From Glycomyces arizonensis DSM 44726 (GTDB lineage: Bacteria; Actinomycetota; Actinomycetes; Mycobacteriales; Micromonosporaceae), in assembly GCF_000482705.1 (NCBI RefSeq), contig NZ_AXWO01000017.1, positions 53,041 through 117,040 of the forward strand: a DNA stretch of 64,000 nt, given 5' to 3'. The notes under the pieces are model-generated. The model saw nothing but the letters and a program-made list of their open reading frames with translations, was not told the DNA's origin and searched no databases. The position numbers were made by a program, and so were the translations under genes. Below are positions 42,618 through 52,039 of this stretch, piece by piece (the stretch's first letter is position 1; each line of letters opens with the position of its first letter).

Positions 42618-44645
42618 GTGAAGACTCTCAAGTCAAGAACGGGCAGCGCGGCGGTCGCATCGCTGGTGCTCGCCTCGCTGCTCATAGGGGCGGGTCCAGC
42701 GCTCGCCGAGACCGGCGCCACGACCGAGATCCCGGTCGGCGAGGACGGGACCGTCGCCACCGACCCGTCCTTCGACGGGCCGCAGGTCACCGAGGTCCGC
42801 GTCATCAACGAGGGCAAATTCCTGGAGATCTACTGGGACCGCTACGTGGACGAGGAGGCCGCCGTCAGCCCGGACAACATCACGCTGACCAACGGCGACA
42901 CGGACATCGCCCTCCAGCCGAAGCCGGCCACGGGCCCCACCGACACCATCTTCTTCGACAAGGACAACGAGCAGATCGCGGCCACCGAGGCGAACAGCAT
43001 GGCCCGCCTCCCCGACGACCTGCACCTGGCCAGCATCGCGTACACGGGCACCATCGACCCCGATCAGCCCCTGACGCTGACCATCACCGGATCGAACATC
43101 GAGGACGCCGACGGCAGGGCGGCCGCGGACGCCACCTACACCGGCGTGCCGAAGCTCGACTACTACACCCAGTCGGTCACGACCGGGACCGGCATCGTGG
43201 TGAAGGCGAACCCGCGCGTCGACCCGGCCACACTGGACATCGCTGCGGCACAGGTCGACGTCGAGCTCGGCAAGGGAGACAACGGCATCGCTGAGACGAT
43301 GGCCGACTTCGGCTGCTCGCTCGCGGTGTACGCCTCGCGCGAGAACGCCTACCTCGTCCCGGAGCACCGAGGCGGCTACGACCCCGAGATGTACGACGTC
43401 GAAGGGTACGGCGGCAGCACCTGGAACGGCTGCGTCTCGTCCATCTCCGAGCGGAACGTCCTGCGCACCCGCGGGAACGACAACGAGTTCCTCAACACCG
43501 CCTACCCGAACGAGAACATCCTGATCCACGAGTTCGGCCACGCGGTCCGCCTCGTCGGCATCGAGACGCAGGACGACAAGTCGCTGTCCGACGAGTTCTA
43601 CGCCGTCTACGCGAACGCCTACAACACCGGCCTGTGGCCGAACACCTACGCGATCGGCAACAGCGACGAGTACTTCGCCACGCTCTCGGCGGTCTGGTTC
43701 GACGTCATGGCGGAGAAGCCCGACTGGACCGACGGCGTGCGCAGCCCTATCAACACCAGGGCGGAGCTCAAGGAGTACGACCCGATGGCGTACGAGTTCT
43801 TCGCGAAGGTCTACCCCGCGGACCTGACCCTGCCGGCCCCGTGGGACGAGCCCGCCCCGGACGAGTACCACGGCGACTACACGGAGGAACCGCGGCTGCC
43901 CGAGCGGGAGACCGCCGAGAACGTCGACTTCGACAGCGACGTCTTCCGGATCATCACCGACAGCCTCGGCGCCGAATACCAGATCGACCGGTACGCGGGG
44001 GACGCCGAGCACCCCGAACGCGACATGGTCGTCTGGGTCAAGTGGGGCGGCGGCGTCTGGAGCCTCGACTACGAGAACGGACGGTACACGATCAGCGCCT
44101 CGGACGGCAGCGGCGTCCTTGCGGCCGTGTCCGACACGGAGGTCGCCTACCTCGGCATCGAACCGAGCGGCGATCCGAGCCAGGAGTGGACGTTCGTCCC
44201 CGCCACCGCGACGGAGACGAACCGCTACGACGGCATGCTGGTCAACGCGGCGAACGGGCGCGCGCTCGCCCTCGACGGCCGGGCGGAGTCGGGCACCTCG
44301 ATGACGCTGACCGACCCCGAGAACGGCACGCGCTGGCTGCTCGAGGACACCACCCGGACCGAAGTCCAAGGGACGGACGCGTACCTCCTGCCCAGCGAGG
44401 ACACCACCGCTCCCGAGCTCTCCCACAGCTGGCAGTCGCCGTCCAGGAAACTGCTGGCCTTCGAGGCGAGCGACGAGGGATCGGGCGTCGCCTCGATCGA
44501 GTACCGCGTCAACGGCGGCGAATGGACGGTGTACTCCGGCGAGATCCACATCCGCCCGCACGACGTGGTCGAGGCGCGCGCGACCGACCACGCCGGCAAC
44601 ACCGCTCCCGTCCTCACCGTGACGCGGAAGGGCGACCGGCCCTAG
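42618..44645 (+). CDS. Secreted zinc metallopeptidase with lectin-like and Ig-like C-terminus
   Basis: The protein has 675 residues. GTG 42618 follows CGGAGCGATCGAA. A signal peptide ends at ALA (residue 30). Residues 55-180 resemble a beta-rich SwmB/Ig-like domain (TEVRVINEGKFLEIYWDRYV). The zinc site is HEFGH at 304-308 with likely third ligand Glu351 in NSDEYFATLSAVWF, a zincin arrangement reminiscent of lethal-factor-like peptidases. About residues 440-560 resemble a beta-trefoil (NAANGRALALDGRAESG) and the last 100 an Ig-like module (DHAGNTAP). It is an exoenzyme of unknown target. The divergent neighbour encodes four metalloprotease-inhibitor-type domains. Confidence 0.78.
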   Translation: MKTLKSRTGSAAVASLVLASLLIGAGPALAETGATTEIPVGEDGTVATDPSFDGPQVTEVRVINEGKFLEIYWDRYVDEEAAVSPDNITLTNGDTDIALQPKPATGPTDTIFFDKDNEQIAATEANSMARLPDDLHLASIAYTGTIDPDQPLTLTITGSNIEDADGRAAADATYTGVPKLDYYTQSVTTGTGIVVKANPRVDPATLDIAAAQVDVELGKGDNGIAETMADFGCSLAVYASRENAYLVPEHRGGYDPEMYDVEGYGGSTWNGCVSSISERNVLRTRGNDNEFLNTAYPNENILIHEFGHAVRLVGIETQDDKSLSDEFYAVYANAYNTGLWPNTYAIGNSDEYFATLSAVWFDVMAEKPDWTDGVRSPINTRAELKEYDPMAYEFFAKVYPADLTLPAPWDEPAPDEYHGDYTEEPRLPERETAENVDFDSDVFRIITDSLGAEYQIDRYAGDAEHPERDMVVWVKWGGGVWSLDYENGRYTISASDGSGVLAAVSDTEVAYLGIEPSGDPSQEWTFVPATATETNRYDGMLVNAANGRALALDGRAESGTSMTLTDPENGTRWLLEDTTRTEVQGTDAYLLPSEDTTAPELSHSWQSPSRKLLAFEASDEGSGVASIEYRVNGGEWTVYSGEIHIRPHDVVEARATDHAGNTAPVLTVTRKGDRP

Positions 44646-44688
44646 GTGTGATATTCAGGGGCGCACGGACCCGATGCGATGAATCGGA

Positions 44689-44726
44689 CGCGGCGAGCGA
44701 GCCTCACGCGAGGCTCGCTCGCCGCG
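44689..44726 (+). terminator. Hairpin after the metallopeptidase gene
   Basis: Two arms of about 17 bases pair perfectly around a four-base loop, 44 bases after the stop. Confidence 0.8.
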
Positions 44727-44840
44727 CGTCGCGCGAAGAAAAATGCCCTCGTCAGACAGCGCGGCGAGCCGTAAGGTGTACCGGACCGAGTACGCCGCCG
44801 CCGTTCCGGCGCGACCGTCTGCGAACGAGAGCGAGGCGCG

Positions 44841-45689
44841 ATGCAGGCATCGGACATGCCGCGTGCGGTGGCCGCGGCGATCGCCACGGCCACCGCGTGC
44901 GGCCTGAGCGCCGACGACGCGGTCGTCCTGCACGACTCGAACCGGATCGCGGTGCGCCTGCTGCCCTGCGGCGTTCTCGCCCGGGTCGCGCCCGTCGCGC
45001 ATCGGGCGGGCGCCGAGTTCGAAGTCGAGGTCGCCCGCCGACTCGCCGGAACCGACGGCCCGGTGGCCGAACTCGAGCCTCGGGTCGAGCCCCGTGCGCA
45101 CGTGCGCGACGGCTTCGCGGTCACGCTGTGGAGGTACTACGAGCCGGTGCCACGTGAGATCGCGCCCGAGGAGTACGCGCGGGCACTCGTGCGGCTGCAT
45201 GCCGGCATGCGGCGGATCGACGTTCCCGCACCGCACTTCACCGATCGGGTCGCGCAGGCGCAGCGGCTGGTCGACACCCCCGCGCTCACGCCGGAGCTCG
45301 ATGAGTCGGGACGCGGACTGCTCGGCGGCACGCTGGCACGCCTCAGCCGCGCGATCGGCGAGCGCGGCGCCGATGCGCAGCCGCTGCACGGCGAGCCGCA
45401 TCCGGGCAACCTGCTCATGACCGAGCGGGGACCGTTGTTCATCGACCTGGAGACCTGCTGCCGCGGACCGGTCGAGTTCGACATCGCCCATGCGCCGGAC
45501 GAAGTCGGCGAGCACTATCCCAGTGCCGATCCGGACCTGCTGCGCCAGTGCCGGATCCTCACGCTCGCGATAGCCACCGCCTGGCGCTGGGACCGCGACG
45601 ACCGGTTCCCGAACGGCCGCCGACTGGGCGTGCAGTGGCTCGACCGGATCCGAGCGGCGCTCGGCCATGACGGGCCGGCGCACCCGTAG
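44841..45689 (+). CDS. APH-fold phosphotransferase
   Basis: The protein has 282 residues. The catalytic loop is LHGEPHPGNLLMTERG and the metal-binding segment is FIDLETCCRGPVEFDIAH. Both fit the aminoglycoside/choline kinase fold, with Glu in place of the more usual Asp after HG. The N-lobe (NRIAVRLLPCGVLARV) holds the ATP-binding strands. It may phosphorylate a small hydroxylated compound or an antibiotic. It stands alone between a terminator and a GH30 gene and differs clearly from the LvaA-like kinase at 4473. The start is ATG 44841 after GAGCGAGGCGCG, a modest ribosome site. Confidence 0.82.
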   Translation: MQASDMPRAVAAAIATATACGLSADDAVVLHDSNRIAVRLLPCGVLARVAPVAHRAGAEFEVEVARRLAGTDGPVAELEPRVEPRAHVRDGFAVTLWRYYEPVPREIAPEEYARALVRLHAGMRRIDVPAPHFTDRVAQAQRLVDTPALTPELDESGRGLLGGTLARLSRAIGERGADAQPLHGEPHPGNLLMTERGPLFIDLETCCRGPVEFDIAHAPDEVGEHYPSADPDLLRQCRILTLAIATAWRWDRDDRFPNGRRLGVQWLDRIRAALGHDGPAHP

Positions 45690-45759
45690 GGCTTTCGCCG
45701 GATCATCGCAGCCGCCCCTTGCGTTCCTTTGACGCCACCGATAGATTCATTGAAATATC

Positions 45760-45780
45760 GGAAACTCTTCCGAAACTTTC
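45760..45780. promoter_or_regulatory. Repeated GAAAC/TTTC boxes before the GH30 gene
   Basis: GAAACTTTC (45772-45780) is a palindrome around C, and GGAA...TTCC (45760-45771) abuts it. CGAAACTTTCG-like boxes are reported before Streptomyces xylanase genes, which fits the GH30 product. The site is 22 bases before the start codon. Confidence 0.45.
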
Positions 45781-45802
45781 AACGAGGCACCTCGGAGGCG
45801 CG

Positions 45803-47743
45803 ATGCGACCCGGATTGAAAGCGATTGCTGCAATGGCGGTGGTCGGCTTGGCGGCCGCCATCACCACTGCGGCACCGAGTCGGGCACAGACCCCCGAAGC
45901 CGTCTTCACCGGCGACTTCGAGACCGGAACCACGGAAGGCTGGATCAGCCGCGGCGGCGCCGAACTCGAAGCGAGCACCGCCCAGGCCCACTCCGGCGAG
46001 TACAGCCTGCTCACCACCGGCCGCACCGCGGGCTGGCACGGACCGGCCTACAACCTCCTCGACGTCCTCGAACCCCAGGCCGTCTACCGCTTCGAAGTCA
46101 GCGTCCGCCTCGCCGACGGCCAGGGGGAGGCGCCGATCGCGCTCACCATGCAGTCGGTGCCCGAGAGCACCGGCGAGACCACCTGGACGCAGATCGCCTC
46201 GGCCGCTTCGGTCACCGACACCGGCTGGACCACCGTCATCGGCGAGTACACCCCGCCCGAGCCGGCCTTCGAGATGCAGTTCTACGTCGAGAGCGGCAGC
46301 GAGACCGCCTCGTACCACATCGACGACGTCGCCGTCACGATGCTCCAGCCCCCGCCGGACGCCGATCTCCCGCCCGAGGCGGCCGCGTCGGTGGACTTCG
46401 GCACCGAGCACCAGCGCATCGACGGCTTCGGATTCTCCCAGGCGTTCCAGCGCGCCGCGGTCATGAACGGCCTCAACGGGCTCACGCCCGAACACCAGCG
46501 GGAGGTCCTCGACCTGCTGCTCGACCCCGAGACCGGCGCCGGCTTCAGCATCCTCCGGCTCGGCATCGGCTCCTCGAACGACGACGTGTACGACCACATG
46601 CAATCGATCCAGCCCGAGGACCCGGGCGGCCCCGACGCCGAACCGCAATACGTCTGGGACGGCTACGACGGCGGCCAGGTCTGGCTGGCCCGGCAGGCTC
46701 AGGAATACGGCGTCGACCGGTTCTACGCGGACGCCTGGAGCGCGCCCGGCTACATGAAGACCAACGGCGACAACGCGAACGGCGGCGAACTGTGCGGCCT
46801 CCCGGGCACCGACTGCGAAGAGGACTGGCGGCAGGCCTACGCCGACTACCTGATCCAGTACGCGAGGTTCTACGAGCAGGAGGGCATCGCGATCACCGAC
46901 ATCGGCTTCACCAACGAGCCCGACTTCACCACCTCGTATGCGTCCATGCGGTTCGACTACGAGCAGATCAACGACTTCGTGCAGGTCATGGGACCGACCA
47001 TCGACGAATCCGGGCTCGATATGAACCTGGTGTGCTGCGACTCGTTCGGATGGAACGAGCAGTCCGGCTACACCGAGGCCATCGAGTCCGACCCCGAAGC
47101 GTCGCAATGGGTCGACATCCACGCCGGGCACAGCTACGCGTCGGCCTCGACCCACCCGCTGCCGACCGACGCGACCGTCTGGATGTCGGAGTACGCGCCC
47201 TCGGCGAGCGGGACGTTCAACCCCGCCTGGGACGCCGGAGGCGCCACCTCCGGACTGGCACTGGCCAACCACATCCACGACACCATGGCGAAGGGAGAGG
47301 CCAACGCCTACATCTCCTGGTTCGGCGCGTCACTGAACAACACCGCCGCGCCCATCCAACTGGACGGAGCCGACTACAACGTCTCCAAGCGACTGTGGGC
47401 CACCGCGGCCTACAGCCGCTTCGTCCGGCCCGACGCCTACCGGGTCGAGGCCGCGACGGACGGGGCGCTGCTGAAGATCTCGGCCTACCGCAACGCCGAC
47501 GGCAGCCGGATCGTGAACGTGATCAACAACCGCGGCTCGCAGGCCGCCATCGACCTCGACCTCGAAGGCGTCAAGCCGGGCACCTGCATCACGACGTACG
47601 TGACCGATGAGGAGCACTCGCTCGAAGCGGTGGACGACTCGCGGTTCAACCGGTCGGGCACGACGGTCGAACTGCCGGCCAGGTCGCTGGTGACCCTGGA
47701 GATCGCCGACTCGCCGCGCTGCGGAGGCGCGCACGCCGACTGA
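45803..47743 (+). CDS. Secreted GH30-family glycoside hydrolase with N-terminal CBM4/9-like domain
   Basis: The protein has 646 residues. A signal peptide ends near residue 28 (APSRAQ). Residues 31-182 are a jelly-roll carbohydrate-binding module of CBM4/9 type (GDFETGTTEGWISRGGAELEA, YHIDDVAVTM). The GH30 catalytic domain follows from about 195 (HQRIDGFGFSQAF), with acid/base Glu372 (GFTNEPDF) and nucleophile Glu463 (VWMSEYAPSASG). A C-terminal beta-sandwich (SRIVNVINNRGSQAAIDL) is the usual GH30 side domain. Likely activity is endo-xylanase or glucuronoxylanase; beta-1,6-glucanase is possible. ATG 45803 is chosen because it leads directly into the signal peptide. Confidence 0.87.
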   Translation: MRPGLKAIAAMAVVGLAAAITTAAPSRAQTPEAVFTGDFETGTTEGWISRGGAELEASTAQAHSGEYSLLTTGRTAGWHGPAYNLLDVLEPQAVYRFEVSVRLADGQGEAPIALTMQSVPESTGETTWTQIASAASVTDTGWTTVIGEYTPPEPAFEMQFYVESGSETASYHIDDVAVTMLQPPPDADLPPEAAASVDFGTEHQRIDGFGFSQAFQRAAVMNGLNGLTPEHQREVLDLLLDPETGAGFSILRLGIGSSNDDVYDHMQSIQPEDPGGPDAEPQYVWDGYDGGQVWLARQAQEYGVDRFYADAWSAPGYMKTNGDNANGGELCGLPGTDCEEDWRQAYADYLIQYARFYEQEGIAITDIGFTNEPDFTTSYASMRFDYEQINDFVQVMGPTIDESGLDMNLVCCDSFGWNEQSGYTEAIESDPEASQWVDIHAGHSYASASTHPLPTDATVWMSEYAPSASGTFNPAWDAGGATSGLALANHIHDTMAKGEANAYISWFGASLNNTAAPIQLDGADYNVSKRLWATAAYSRFVRPDAYRVEAATDGALLKISAYRNADGSRIVNVINNRGSQAAIDLDLEGVKPGTCITTYVTDEEHSLEAVDDSRFNRSGTTVELPARSLVTLEIADSPRCGGAHAD

Positions 47744-47775
47744 CGGCGGCACGTCGTCCCGCCGACGGGCCGTTT

Positions 47776-47803
47776 AGGGGTGCTTCCGAACGGAAGCACC
47801 CCT
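47776..47803. terminator. Hairpin between the GH30 and hydrolase genes
   Basis: AGGGGTGCTTCCG and CGGAAGCACCCCT pair perfectly over 13 bases with a two-base apex. It sits between convergent genes. Confidence 0.8.
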
Positions 47804-47833
47804 TGGCCGTGTTCGCGGTAGCCGCAGATCGTT

Positions 47834-48637
47834 CTAGTGGCTCTTCTCGCCGAGGCGGGCGACCTCGCGGGTCGCGTCGGCGATGGCGCGGCATTCCTTG
47901 CTGAGGATCGCGCCGTGGTTGCTCGGGACCTTCGCGGCGATCTCGATGTTCGCGTTGCGCGCGGTCACTCCCGTGAGGCTGGTGCGGATCCGCTCCTGCT
48001 CGTCGCCCTTGCTGCCGAGCGAGGTGCCCGAGGCGACCACGTACCGGGTGGGGACCTGGACGGCGTCCAGGACCGGGCCGAGGGTGTCGGCGCGGGAGAG
48101 CCAGCCGAGTTCGATGTTGCTCTCGGCCTGCTCGTCGGCGTTGAGTCGCGGCGTGAGGCCGGTCGGGCGCAGCGCCGCCATGACCGGGCGCATCCGCTTG
48201 AACAGCTTGCGGATCCGCTGCTCCATCGCCTCGTCCATCCAGTCGTACGGGTAGCAGCCGTCGACCAGGACCGTGCCGATGGCGCGCCCGGGGTTCCGGT
48301 GCGCCCAGTGGGCGGCGACGACCGCGCCGTACGACCAGCCGACGACCACGGCGCGTTCCACACCGCGGGCGGCGAGGACGGCGTCCACGTCGCGGACCGC
48401 GGCCTCCAGGGAATAGTCCGAGGAGGTCCTCGACTTGCGGCCGCGGCCGCGCTCGTCGAAGGTGATGTGGCGCCACTGCGGGCCGAGTTCGGCGATGGTC
48501 CTGCGCCAGTAGCCCTGGGTGGCGAACTGGCCGTTGAGGTAGATGATCGCGGTGCCGTCGCCGCCGGTGTCGGTGCAGGCGAGGGCGGTGTCTTCGGTCG
48601 GGATCAGGCCGGTCCAGGGAGCGTTGCCAGTGGTCAT
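47834..48637 (-). CDS. Alpha/beta hydrolase
   Basis: The protein has 267 residues. The nucleophile elbow GWSYGAVVAAHW contains the active Ser, the oxyanion region is IYLNGQFATQGYW and the catalytic His is in VPSNHGAIL near the C-terminus. It fits the alpha/beta-hydrolase fold of small esterases or epoxide- or haloacid-type enzymes; the substrate cannot be assigned. No signal peptide is seen, so it is cytoplasmic. The 312-base gap to the GH5 gene holds divergent promoters. Confidence 0.87.
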   Translation of the reverse strand: MTTGNAPWTGLIPTEDTALACTDTGGDGTAIIYLNGQFATQGYWRRTIAELGPQWRHITFDERGRGRKSRTSSDYSLEAAVRDVDAVLAARGVERAVVVGWSYGAVVAAHWAHRNPGRAIGTVLVDGCYPYDWMDEAMEQRIRKLFKRMRPVMAALRPTGLTPRLNADEQAESNIELGWLSRADTLGPVLDAVQVPTRYVVASGTSLGSKGDEQERIRTSLTGVTARNANIEIAAKVPSNHGAILSKECRAIADATREVARLGEKSH

Positions 48638-48846
48638 CGTTCGCGTCCTTCGTCGTCGTGTCGCGGGGGCGTTCCCCGCTCATGGCGATAACTTTCGCCC
48701 CCCGTCCTGTCACGGTCCTGTCCCGACGCTGACACCGCGACAGGAATCGGTGTCAGCCCCGCCGACCCGACCGAAACCGCTGCCGACGACCGCCGGTACG
48801 CCGAATCGATCGCCTGCTTGCGCTGCGCAAAGAGTGTGTAGAACGT

Positions 48847-48876
48847 TTGACAAAACACGGTCCCGGAATTTAGGCT
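48847..48876 (+). promoter_or_regulatory. Promoter of the GH5 gene
   Basis: TTGACA (48847-48852) and TAGGCT (48871-48876) are separated by 18 bases, a good housekeeping-type match. Two ATCGAT copies at 48881-48886 and 48891-48896 lie at the expected transcript start, and TGGGAGC at 48906-48912 is half of the CebR operator. The rest of the 48638-48949 gap shows nothing else clear. Confidence 0.6.
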
Positions 48877-48949
48877 TCTCATCGATGGGTATCGATTCAT
48901 CCGGTTGGGAGCACGCCCGTCGCCCTCACACCCACTTTGAAGGAGAGCT

Positions 48950-50998
48950 ATGCAAGGCACAGTGCTACGCGCGCGAAGGCGGGCTGTCCTGCTCGTCGGC
49001 GCCATGGTCGCCGCGCTCACCGGACTCGGCTTCGTCGTGCCGACGGCCGCATCGGCCGCCACCGGCTGCGAGGTCGAGTACCAGGTCGAGAACGAATGGC
49101 CCGGCGGCTTCACCGCCGACGTGACCGTCACCAACCTCGGCGATGCCGTCGACGGCTGGGACCTGGCCTGGCGGTTCCCGTCCGGCCAGCGGGTCACCCA
49201 GGCATGGAACGCCGAGGTCGGCACCTCCGATGATCAGGTCACCGCCATGAACCTGAGCTACAACGCCCGAATCGCCTCGGACGCCTCGACGACGTTCGGC
49301 TTCGTCGGAACCTGGTCGGGCGCCAACGAGGCCCCCACAGAGTTCCGCCTCAACGGCCTCGTCTGCACCGGCGCGGCCGAGGAGCCCACCACCCCGCCAC
49401 CGGGAGGCGACGCGTCCGCGACCGAGATCGTCGATGCGATGCAACCGGGCTTCAACCTCGGCAACAACCTGGACGCGGTCGGCGCCGACGAGACCGCCTG
49501 GGGCTACCCCCGCATCACCCCCGAGTTCCTCCAGAGCATCCGCGACTACGGCTTCAACAGCGTCCGCATCCCGGTCACCTGGGACTACCACCAGGAGAAG
49601 ACCGGCGACTACGCCGTCGAGGAGGCCTGGCTCGACCGCGTCGAGGAGGTCGTCAACTACGCCCTGGACGAAGACCTGTACGTGCTCGTCAACGTCCACC
49701 ACGACTCGTGGATCTGGATGGCCGACATGCAGAGCGACCACGAAGAGGTCCTGGCCCGGTACGAGGCCCTCTGGACGGCCATCGCCGAGCGCTTCCGCGA
49801 CTACCCCGACACGGTCCTGTTCGAGAGCGTCAACGAACCGCAGTTCAACGACGTCGACGACGCGACCGCCTACGGACTGCTCGACGAGCTCAACCGGTCC
49901 TTCCACCGGATCGTGCGCGACTCCGGCGGCGCCAACGCCGACCGGGTCCTGGTCCTGCCGACGCTGTACACCAACGACGAGCAGGCGCGTCTGGACGCGT
50001 TGAACGCCACGTTCGACGCCATCGACGACCCGAACGTGGCCGCGACCATCCACTTCTACGGCTTCTGGCCCTTCAGCGTCAACATCGCCGGGTACACCAC
50101 GTTCAACGACGAGGTCCGCCGGCACATCATCGACGCCTACGACCGCACCCACGACGCCTTCGTCGCCAGAGGCATCCCGGTCATCATCGGCGAGTGGAGC
50201 CTGCTGGGCTATCAACCGGGCGGCAAGGTCGAACAGGGCGAGACCCTCAAGTTCCTCGAATACGCCTACTGGTACGCCGAGGAGCGGGACCTCACCGTCA
50301 TGCTCTGGGACGTCGCCCCGCACTTCGACCGCTGGGACTTCGCCTGGCGCGACCAGGAGCTGTGGGAGATGTTCCAGGCGAGCTGGACGAGCCGGTCCGG
50401 CACCGCCTCCTCGGACCAGGTGTTCGTCGAACGGGCGAGTGCCGTCACCGACGCGACGCTCACGCTGAACCTGAACGGGCTCGACTTCGAGGGCCTGCGC
50501 GAAGGCGACACGTCCTTGGTCGAAGGCGAGGACTACACCGTCTCCGGCGACCAGCTCACCATCGAGGCCGCGACCCTGGAGCGGATCGTCGCCGCCGGCG
50601 GCTACGGCGAGCAGACTGACCTGTACGCCGACTTCTCCCAAGGGGTGCCCTGGCGGATCAGCGTCATCGCCTACGACGAGCCGAGCGCCGCGGACGCGGC
50701 GGGGACGACCGATTCGTTCGCGATCCCGACGCGGTTCAACGGGGACCAGCTGGCCACCATGGAGTCGGTGTACGACGACGGCACCGCCGCCGGGCCGACG
50801 AACTGGACCCCGTACCAGGAGTACGGCTCCGCCTTCCAACCGGAGTACGAAGACGGCACGATCGTGATGCCGCCGGCGTTCTTCGACGCGGTCGAAGACG
50901 ATCGGCCGGTGACGCTCACCTTCCACTTCTGGAGCGGGGAGACCGTCGCCTACCAGGTGGTCGAGTCCGGCGACGCCGTCACCGGAACCGCCATCTGA
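48950..50998 (+). CDS. Secreted CBM2-GH5 endoglucanase/mannanase with X2 module
   Basis: The protein has 682 residues. A signal peptide covers 1-37. Residues 38-140 are a CBM2 cellulose-binding domain bounded by Cys40 and Cys139 (EVEYQVENEWPGGFTADVTVTN). A short Pro/Thr linker precedes the GH5 domain at about 155-480, with MQPGFNLGNNLDAVG, acid/base Glu296 (SVNEPQF) and nucleophile Glu415 (IIGEWSLLG). An X2-type module (about 485-590; FVERASAVTDATLTLNLNG) and a further beta-rich tail follow. ATG 48950 follows AAGGAGAGCT. Cellulase is most likely given CBM2. The neighbouring GH27 and GH2 genes make mannan activity possible. Confidence 0.88.
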   Translation: MQGTVLRARRRAVLLVGAMVAALTGLGFVVPTAASAATGCEVEYQVENEWPGGFTADVTVTNLGDAVDGWDLAWRFPSGQRVTQAWNAEVGTSDDQVTAMNLSYNARIASDASTTFGFVGTWSGANEAPTEFRLNGLVCTGAAEEPTTPPPGGDASATEIVDAMQPGFNLGNNLDAVGADETAWGYPRITPEFLQSIRDYGFNSVRIPVTWDYHQEKTGDYAVEEAWLDRVEEVVNYALDEDLYVLVNVHHDSWIWMADMQSDHEEVLARYEALWTAIAERFRDYPDTVLFESVNEPQFNDVDDATAYGLLDELNRSFHRIVRDSGGANADRVLVLPTLYTNDEQARLDALNATFDAIDDPNVAATIHFYGFWPFSVNIAGYTTFNDEVRRHIIDAYDRTHDAFVARGIPVIIGEWSLLGYQPGGKVEQGETLKFLEYAYWYAEERDLTVMLWDVAPHFDRWDFAWRDQELWEMFQASWTSRSGTASSDQVFVERASAVTDATLTLNLNGLDFEGLREGDTSLVEGEDYTVSGDQLTIEAATLERIVAAGGYGEQTDLYADFSQGVPWRISVIAYDEPSAADAAGTTDSFAIPTRFNGDQLATMESVYDDGTAAGPTNWTPYQEYGSAFQPEYEDGTIVMPPAFFDAVEDDRPVTLTFHFWSGETVAYQVVESGDAVTGTAI

Positions 50999-51031
50999 CT
51001 CGGCACTCGGCACTGGGCACTGGGCAGGGTC

Positions 51032-52039
51032 CTACCGGACCGGCCGGGTCGAGGCGCGCGCCTTCAGCGTCGGTTCGACGGTGAGGTGCGCGGCCTCGGT
51101 CCGGCCGCCGATGCGCTCCAGCAGCAACCGGATCGCCTTCGCGCCCATCTCCACGCCGTCCTGGTCGACGCAGGTGAGACTGATCGCCGGGTGTCCGGCG
51201 AGGCAGGTGTCGTCGTATCCGGCCACGGAGACGTCGAGACCCCGTGCGGTGACGGCCTGCAGCATTTCGAGGGCGAGTTCGTGGCGGCCGACGAGGATCG
51301 CGGTGGGGCGCTCGGGAGCGAGCAGCGCTTCGACCGCGCTCTCGGGCACGACGTCGCCGTCCACCGTGCGGACGACGCGGGCCGCCGCGCCGAGCCCCGC
51401 CCGGTGCATGTGCTCGAGGTACTGCTCCATGCGCGTTTCCTGCGGTGTCCTGATGCCGGGCATCGCGGCCTGCCCCTCCTGCACCAGGTACGCGATGCGG
51501 CGGTGGCCGAGCCCGAGCAGGTGCTTCATGACTTGCCGGGTGCCCTCGACATCGTCGCCGGTGACCGTGTCGTAGGAGGCGGTGCGGTCATGGCGGCCGA
51601 GCAGCACCACCGGGATCCGGGCGGCGAGCCGTTCCAGCCGGTCCGGCGAGACCAGCGGCGAGACCGCCACGATGCCGTCGACCTGGCGGTCGGCGAGCAG
51701 GTCGAGCGCGCGCCCGTCGCGTTCGGCCTCGGTGGCCGTGGGGACGACGATCGGCTGGTACCGCGTGTGGCCGAGTGCGGCCGTCGCCCCCTGCAGGATC
51801 GTCGTGAAGAAGTGGTATCCCGGGTGCGGCAGCTCGATGCCGATGGAGAAGGTGGAGCCGCGCATGGCCCGTGCCGCGACGCGAGGGCGATAGGCGAGCT
51901 GCTCTATGGCCGCCTCGACGCGCTCCCGCATCGACGGGCTCACCCCGTAGGCGCCGCGGATGACCTTGGAGACCGCGGCGGGGGAGACTCCGGCGAGGCG
52001 CGCCACGTCCACTATCGTCGCCGCGCCCGACCTGGCCAC
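51032..52039 (-). CDS. LacI-family transcriptional regulator
   Basis: The protein has 335 residues. GTG 52039 lies five bases after AGGAGG, favouring it over a longer frame. The helix-turn-helix is TIVDVARLAGVSPAAVSKVIRGAYGVSPSMRERV with hinge RPRVAARAMRGST. The ligand domain carries DGIVAVSPLVSPDRL, VTGDDVEGTRQVMKHLLGLGHRRIAYL and SVAGYDDTCLA. It is convergent with the GH5 gene and may control the nearby secreted glycosidases. An inverted repeat just upstream at 52058-52081 is a probable self-operator. Confidence 0.9.
   Translation of the reverse strand: MARSGAATIVDVARLAGVSPAAVSKVIRGAYGVSPSMRERVEAAIEQLAYRPRVAARAMRGSTFSIGIELPHPGYHFFTTILQGATAALGHTRYQPIVVPTATEAERDGRALDLLADRQVDGIVAVSPLVSPDRLERLAARIPVVLLGRHDRTASYDTVTGDDVEGTRQVMKHLLGLGHRRIAYLVQEGQAAMPGIRTPQETRMEQYLEHMHRAGLGAAARVVRTVDGDVVPESAVEALLAPERPTAILVGRHELALEMLQAVTARGLDVSVAGYDDTCLAGHPAISLTCVDQDGVEMGAKAIRLLLERIGGRTEAAHLTVEPTLKARASTRPVR

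Noticed and set aside
48906..48919. CebR operator before the GH5 gene
   Set aside because: Only the left half TGGGAGC matches. The right half differs at three of seven positions, so it is not called as an operator.
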